Assembly: GCA_002085285.1 (NCBI GenBank)
Contig: NATK01000062.1
Location: 1 to 8,044, forward strand
Source: Candidatus Latescibacteria bacterium 4484_7
GTDB taxonomy: Bacteria; Krumholzibacteriota; Krumholzibacteriia; Krumholzibacteriales; Krumholzibacteriaceae
Direction of reading: 5' to 3'
DNA: 8,044 nt
Shown here: in pieces, positions 6,070-8,044 of the stretch
How positions within the stretch are numbered: the stretch's first letter is position 1
Layout of the letters: the number at the start of each line of letters is the position of its first letter
Program-made: the position numbers and the translations under genes
Notes under the pieces: generated by a model
What the model was told of the DNA's origin: nothing
The model's database searches: none
The model's input: the letters and a program-made list of their open reading frames with translations, nothing else

Positions 6070-7839
6070 CTACTCAGCAACAACAATCGCATCCGTCGGG
6101 CAGACCTGAGCGCAGAGAGAGCAGCCTGTGCAGAGCACGGGATCGATCTCGGCCTTCGGTTTTCCCTTCTCGTTCTTCTCGTCGGATGCGTAGATTGCAG
6201 GGCAGCCTACCCTGAAGCATGCTCCACAGGCTATACAGGCATCGAGTTTGACCTCGTAAGGCTTGTCCTTGATCTTGCGGGGGAAGAGCATGCACGGCCT
6301 CGTTGTGATGACGACACTCGCTTCGTCTCGGTCTATCTCTTCCCTCAGAACAGCCGTCGTCGTCTCGAGGTCGTATGGATCGACCTTGCGGACGTGCTTC
6401 ACGCCGAGCGCCTTGCAGAGCTGCTCGAGGTCGATTGCGTGCGTCTCCTCGCCCATCAATGTCTTGTCAGTTCCAGGGTTGTATTGACCGCCCGTCATCG
6501 CCGTGATACGGTTGTCCACGATGATCGTAGTCTGCGTTCCTTTGTTGTAGACGACGCTAGCGAGTGATGTGATGCCGCTGTGGAGGAATGTGCTGTCGCC
6601 TATCATCGCGACGGTCTTCTTGTCCGTCTTGCCCGCCTTTTCTATGCCGAATGCATGACCGATCGAAGCCCCCATGCATAAACAGGTGTCTATCTGTTCG
6701 AGGGGAGGAAGTGCGGCAAGTGTGTAGCATCCGATGTCCCCCGTTGTATATACCTTGAGTTTCCTCAACGCCATGGCTACACCTCTGTGAGGGCATCCGG
6801 GACAAAGAACGGGAGGTCTCGGAAGCACCTCTTCCCGCTGGAAGGCTACGGTCGTTTTCGGTCTATCGAGAACGCCTGCCTCGACGAAACCATCGCGAAC
6901 CCGGTTCACATTGAGTTCTAGGAAACCGGGGAAATACTTCTTTCCTTCGACTGCTATTCCCGCCGCCGCGATCTGTTCCTCGTAGAAGGGCTCGAGCTCC
7001 TCTACGACGAAAAGACGCTTCACCTTCGAGGCGAACTCTCTTATCTTTTTCATCGGCAGTGGATAGCCGAGTCCGAGCTTTAGGAAGCTGGCGTTCGGCA
7101 TGGCCTCTTTGGCGTATTGATAAGCAATGCTTCCCGAGATGATTCCCACCTCTGCATCGTTCATCTCGATCGTGTTTAGAGGTGTGCTCTCGGCGTACTC
7201 CTTTAGCCTTTCGAGCCTTTCAATGACGATCTTGTGTCTCTTGATCGCGTTCGAGGGCACCATGACGTATTTTTCGATATTCTTTTGAAAGCCCTCGTGC
7301 TCTACGGTGCGCCTCTCCCCTATCTTAACGACTCCCTTGGAATGTGAAACCCTCGTGGTGAGCCTTAGAATAACGGGCGTATCGAACTCCTCGCTCATCT
7401 CGAAGGCGTACTTGATAAAGTCCTTTGCCTCCTGGCTGTCCGAAGGCTCTATGATGGGGATCGAAGCGAACTTGCCGTAGTACCTATTGTCTTGCTCATT
7501 CTGTGACGAATGGAGGCTCGGGTCGTCGGCGCTTATTATGATCAAACCAGCCCCGACGCCTGTGTATGAAAGCGTCATCAGCGGGTCCGCCGCTACGTTC
7601 AATCCCACATGCTTCATCGCCGCCACAGACCTCGCCCCACCGTAACTGGCACCAACGGCTGCTTCCACCGCAACCTTTTCATTGGTTGACCATTCTGCAT
7701 AGACATCGTCCTTGAAGAATCTAGCTATCGTTTCCAGGATCTCCGTGCTCGGGGTCCCTGGATATGCAGAAGCAAACTCGCCTCCGTGCTCGTAGATTCC
7801 CCTTGCAACTGACTCGTTTCCCGATAAGAGCATTTCCAT
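6070..7839 (-). CDS. iorA: Indolepyruvate ferredoxin oxidoreductase, alpha subunit
   Basis: A 589-residue IorA, close to the family's usual 600. The N-terminal pyrimidine-binding domain of the thiamine-diphosphate fold includes AYPGTPSTEI (25-34) and the conserved TNEKVAVEAAVGASYGGAR (52-70). The central section has CPGCPHRG (346-353), and the diphosphate-binding domain has GDIGCYTL (367-374), GDSTFLHSG (414-422) and VDNRITAMTGGQ (441-452). The C-terminus carries two [4Fe-4S] motifs: Cys535, 538, 541 and 546 with the four-residue last gap typical of IorA, and Cys570, 573, 576 and 580. It decarboxylates indolepyruvate and related aryl pyruvates and feeds electrons to ferredoxin. AGGAGG (complement of 7849-7854) is 9 nt before ATG 7839. 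That favours this start over the second Met two codons later. All active-site regions look intact. Confidence 0.97.
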   Translation of the reverse strand: MEMLLSGNESVARGIYEHGGEFASAYPGTPSTEILETIARFFKDDVYAEWSTNEKVAVEAAVGASYGGARSVAAMKHVGLNVAADPLMTLSYTGVGAGLIIISADDPSLHSSQNEQDNRYYGKFASIPIIEPSDSQEAKDFIKYAFEMSEEFDTPVILRLTTRVSHSKGVVKIGERRTVEHEGFQKNIEKYVMVPSNAIKRHKIVIERLERLKEYAESTPLNTIEMNDAEVGIISGSIAYQYAKEAMPNASFLKLGLGYPLPMKKIREFASKVKRLFVVEELEPFYEEQIAAAGIAVEGKKYFPGFLELNVNRVRDGFVEAGVLDRPKTTVAFQREEVLPRPPVLCPGCPHRGVAMALRKLKVYTTGDIGCYTLAALPPLEQIDTCLCMGASIGHAFGIEKAGKTDKKTVAMIGDSTFLHSGITSLASVVYNKGTQTTIIVDNRITAMTGGQYNPGTDKTLMGEETHAIDLEQLCKALGVKHVRKVDPYDLETTTAVLREEIDRDEASVVITTRPCMLFPRKIKDKPYEVKLDACIACGACFRVGCPAIYASDEKNEKGKPKAEIDPVLCTGCSLCAQVCPTDAIVVAE

Positions 7840-7854
7840 TTCCGGATGCCTCCT

Positions 7855-8018
7855 GCGCCGGTACGTTGGTAGAATCTCTCAAAACTTCAAATAGGCTATT
7901 ACACTAATGGAAATATCGCAAAATTTCAACTAAAAATTTGACATTCGAAAAGGAAAAATTCTCGGCGAGTGGAGACGGAATTGACTAATATAGAATAAGT
8001 TAAATGGAGACTGATGAT
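7855..8018. promoter_or_regulatory. AT-rich divergent intergenic region upstream of iorA
   Basis: This region must hold the iorA promoter and probably that of the + strand gene starting at 8019. On the - strand TTGAAA is followed after about 20 bp by TGTAAT (around 7900-7930), a poor pair with a long spacer. On the + strand TATAGAAT (7989-7996) resembles a -10 box but lacks a matching -35. Two AAATTT palindromes, 7 bp apart near 7920-7938, could be an operator. No site can be assigned with confidence. Confidence 0.35.
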
Positions 8019-8044
8019 ATGCTCAGCGAGCCTACATACAAAAC
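8019..8044 (+). CDS. Start of an unidentified gene cut by the right edge
   Basis: ATG at 8019 is preceded by GGAGA (8006-8010) with an 8-nt spacer and opens a frame reading MLSEPTYK with no stop before the window ends. A -10-like TATAGAAT lies about 25 bp upstream. It is divergent from iorA. Eight or nine residues are too few to identify the product. An aryl-CoA or acyl-CoA ligase would make sense beside iorAB, but that is a guess from context only. Confidence 0.4.

Noticed and set aside
5325..6567. + strand open frames opposite iorB and iorA (5325-5843 and 5779-6567)
   Set aside because: Shadows of iorA and iorB, whose signature motifs are all on the - strand.
7938..7943. Perfect TTGACA as a -35 box on the + strand
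   Set aside because: The expected -10 position (about 7961-7966) reads CTCGGC, and no shifted match is seen.

Overview
The window looks like bacterial chromosome from a strict anaerobe that ferments amino acids or peptides. The evidence is strong Shine-Dalgarno sites (AGGAGG before two genes), an energy-converting hydrogenase/Mrp gene cluster and an indolepyruvate:ferredoxin oxidoreductase. ATA and AGG codons are common in the genes. This fits groups such as Thermotogota, Synergistota or candidate anaerobic phyla, but nothing here fixes the taxon.

Left block (1 to about 4609, + strand): a tightly packed operon enters from the left edge. It carries six Mrp/Mnh-type membrane subunits in the order B-C-D-E-F-G. 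These are followed by a two-[4Fe-4S] HycF/MbhN-like electron-transfer subunit and a HycI-type [NiFe]-hydrogenase maturation protease. The last two genes indicate that the Mrp module belongs to a group 4 membrane-bound [NiFe] hydrogenase rather than a stand-alone Na+/H+ antiporter. The hydrogenase large and small subunits and the NuoH-like anchor are not in the window and should lie upstream of base 1.

Middle (4610 to 4904): a gene-free stretch between convergent transcription units. It holds two near-identical 38-bp repeats 74 bp apart, the first overlapping the end of the protease gene, and weak inverted repeats that might terminate transcription.

Right block (4905 to 7839, - strand): iorA, iorB and then a small membrane-anchored protein of unknown function. 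About 150 bp separate iorB from the small gene and contain an imperfect 21-bp tandem repeat. Upstream of iorA lies an AT-rich stretch, and a likely divergent + strand gene begins at 8019 and runs off the right edge.

Working together (inference): IorAB oxidatively decarboxylates aryl pyruvates from aromatic amino acids and reduces ferredoxin. The Mrp-linked hydrogenase can reoxidise that ferredoxin, release H2 and store energy as an ion gradient. I see no mobile element, RNA gene or genuine CRISPR array.
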